NCBI GenBank assembly: GCA_002632355.1
Contig: NSJJ01000001.1
Coordinates: 248,001-312,000 of the forward strand
Direction of reading: 5' to 3'
Source of the DNA: Sulfuricella denitrificans
Lineage (GTDB): Bacteria; Pseudomonadota; Gammaproteobacteria; Burkholderiales; Sulfuricellaceae
DNA length: 64,000 nt
The position numbers and the translations under genes were made by a program. This document shows, piece by piece, positions 62,556 to 64,000 of the stretch. Under the pieces are notes generated by a model that searched no databases, was not told the origin of the DNA, and saw only the letters and a program-made list of their open reading frames with translations. Each line of letters opens with the position of its first letter. The first letter of the stretch is position 1.

Positions 62556-63310
62556 TCTTTCTCGGCAGCGGCTCCAGCGCTGGCACGCCGGTGATCGGAT
62601 GCACCTGCGGCACCTGTCTTTCTTCCGACCCGCGCAACCGGCGCACGCGCTGCTCGATCGCGGTGAAAATGGACGATGGCGCCGTGCTGCTGGTGGATAC
62701 CGGGCCGGACCTGCGTCTGCAAGCCCTGCGCGAGAAACTGGTCCGTGTGGATGCCGTGCTCTATACCCATTACCATGCCGACCACCTCAACGGTCTCGAT
62801 GATCTGCGCAGCTTTTGTCACCTGCAGCGCCAGCCGATCCCGGTGTATGGCAACGAGGTCACCATGCAGGGCATCGTGCAGCGTTTCGGCTATGCTTTTC
62901 CGCATCACGAGCAGCACCACTGGGACAAGCCGGTGCTCAGGGCGCATGTCGTCGACAGCCCTTTTGTCGCCGGCGGGGTGGAAGTCATTCCGGTGCCGGT
63001 AATGCATGGAAAGTACGAGATCCTGGCTTACCGTATCGGCAACATGGCCTATCTGACCGATGTGTCGGATATCTCCGCTGCCAGCATGGAAATGCTGCAG
63101 GGACTGGATGTGTTGCTGCTGGATTGCCTGCGCTACCGCCCCCATCCCACCCATTTCAGCATGGAAGAAGCCGTCGTGTGGGCGGGCAGGATCGGTGCGC
63201 GGGAAACCCGGCTGATCCACATGACCCACGAGCTGGAATATGCCGAATTGAGCGCAAGGCTTCCTGCCGGTGTGCAGCCTGCTTACGATGGATTGCGCTT
63301 GCAATGCTGA
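62546..63310 (+). CDS. MBL-fold metallo-hydrolase (PhnP-like)
   Basis: A 254-residue protein resembling PhnP phosphodiesterase. MEVVFLGSGSSAGTPVIGC begins the fold; CTCGTCLSSDPRNRRTR contains extra cysteines that in PhnP bind a structural zinc; THYHADHLNGLDDLR is the catalytic metal motif; VMHGKYEILAYRIG and YLTDVSDIS follow. No phosphonate genes adjoin, so a cyclic phosphodiesterase on another substrate is possible. It overlaps tatD and the ankyrin gene. Confidence 0.9.
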   Translation: MEVVFLGSGSSAGTPVIGCTCGTCLSSDPRNRRTRCSIAVKMDDGAVLLVDTGPDLRLQALREKLVRVDAVLYTHYHADHLNGLDDLRSFCHLQRQPIPVYGNEVTMQGIVQRFGYAFPHHEQHHWDKPVLRAHVVDSPFVAGGVEVIPVPVMHGKYEILAYRIGNMAYLTDVSDISAASMEMLQGLDVLLLDCLRYRPHPTHFSMEEAVVWAGRIGARETRLIHMTHELEYAELSARLPAGVQPAYDGLRLQC

Positions 63311-63975
63311 ACCGGTTGTTTATGCGAGGTTTTGCCCTGTGGCTGGTTTTGCCCTGGCTTGCCTTTGCCGCGCCGGTCTTTGCCGATACTGCGGCGAATA
63401 TCGGCGATATGTTTGTCGCGATCAGGAATGGCGATGCCGATACCGTGGCGCAATTGCTGCGCCTGGGCGTGGACCCCAATGTTCAGGATGAACAGGGTTA
63501 CACGGCCCTGATGATGGCCGCACGGGAGGGGGCTCCCGGGGTCGCGCGTCAACTGCTGGCGCATGGCGCCAGGGTATACCAGCGAAACCGCTATGGAGAG
63601 ACGGCAGTCATGCTTGCCGCATACAGCGGACATAACGCGGTGATCGAATTGCTGATGCTGCAGGGCGCCAACCTGAATGCCAACAGCAGGGGATGGAATC
63701 CTCTGATTTATGCGGCCTTTGCCGGTCATGCCGACACGGTCCGGCTGCTTCTGGCCTATGGCATGCCCGTGGATGGCCAGACCGATGGCGGGCTCAGCGC
63801 GTTGATGCTGGCCTCGCAAAAGGGCTGCATCGAATGCGTCCGCCTGCTGTTGCGCATGGGGGCGAATCCCGGCTTGCGCAACAGGCAAGGGCAGACCGCA
63901 CTGGATATGGCCCAGGGTGCGGGCAATAGCGATGCCGGTGCGTTGCTTGAACAGGCGGCGAGAGTCAGAAAATGA
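63304..63975 (+). CDS. secreted ankyrin-repeat protein
   Basis: A 223-residue protein with a signal peptide (MLNRLFMRGFALWLVLPWLA, cleavage after VFA) and five to six ankyrin repeats from about residue 37 (GDADTVAQLLRLGVDPNVQD, GYTALMMAAREGAPGVARQL, GETAVMLAAYSGHNAVIELL and so on). It therefore acts in the periplasm as a binding scaffold, as bacterial AnkB-like proteins do; the partner is unknown. The ATG at 63304 overlaps the stop of the MBL gene. Confidence 0.9.
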   Translation: MLNRLFMRGFALWLVLPWLAFAAPVFADTAANIGDMFVAIRNGDADTVAQLLRLGVDPNVQDEQGYTALMMAAREGAPGVARQLLAHGARVYQRNRYGETAVMLAAYSGHNAVIELLMLQGANLNANSRGWNPLIYAAFAGHADTVRLLLAYGMPVDGQTDGGLSALMLASQKGCIECVRLLLRMGANPGLRNRQGQTALDMAQGAGNSDAGALLEQAARVRK

Positions 63976-64000
63976 GCCATGGCGAAAATAAGCCATGGTG
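63972..64000 (+). CDS. possible start of next gene (cut by window edge)
   Basis: An ATG overlapping the ankyrin stop (ATGA) opens a frame reading MSHGENKPW to the window end. Only nine codons are visible, so this is a positional guess. Confidence 0.25.

Overview
The window reads as chromosomal DNA of a betaproteobacterium, most like the Nitrosomonadales (Gallionellaceae/Sulfuricella-type). This is inferred from gene content and protein style, not from a search. It is gene dense and G+C rich by eye. Most genes are in tight co-oriented runs with ATGA/GTGA overlaps.

Region 1 (1-19875) is a central-carbon block: the 3' part of ppc, a GntR/HutC regulator with a 14-bp palindrome upstream, a short malic enzyme, sdhCDAB, sdhE, gltA, sucA, sucB and zapE. 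The block carries several structural oddities: an exact-period 144-bp tandem duplication covering the sdhA start, two copies of an 85-bp element with terminal inverted repeats (sdhA/sdhB and gltA/sucA gaps), and a 60-bp perfect-arm palindrome inside the sucB reading frame. No lpd follows sucB.

Region 2 (about 8490-12949) is a complete integron lodged between sdhB (plus two small genes) and sdhE-gltA. It has an intI integrase with all catalytic residues, a divergent array of four minus-strand cassettes (periplasmic alpha/beta hydrolase, SEC-C zinc-binding protein, secreted protein of unknown function, GNAT acetyltransferase), two intact attC sites, one degenerate terminal attC, and one attC split by a Y1 (REP-associated) transposase element. 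The intI stop codon overlaps the GTG start of sdhE, so an enzyme-maturation factor for succinate dehydrogenase is apparently coupled to the integrase.

Region 3 (19863-30059, minus strand) is a chemotaxis cluster: two tandem cheV genes, cheY, cheZ, cheA, an EAL-HDOD protein and an alpha/beta hydrolase, preceded by an Aer-like PAS receptor and a soluble CZB receptor. Both receptor genes have sigma-28-like promoters. No cheW, cheR or cheB is present here.

Region 4 (30249-44315, plus strand) is a flagellar block: FleS/FleR-type two-component pair, then fliEFGHIJK and fliLMNOPQR (C-ring, MS-ring, export apparatus).

Region 5 (44337-64000) is housekeeping: B12-dependent ribonucleotide reductase, dapA-bamC-MBL hydrolase, an Ala/Pro-rich repeat lipoprotein, roxA, bcp-slyD, mutS, a FIST sensor with histidine kinase, then pabC-mltG-tmk-holB-pilZ-tatD-MBL-ankyrin. 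tmk has no ATG/GTG/TTG before its P-loop and appears to start at ATT behind a good Shine-Dalgarno sequence.
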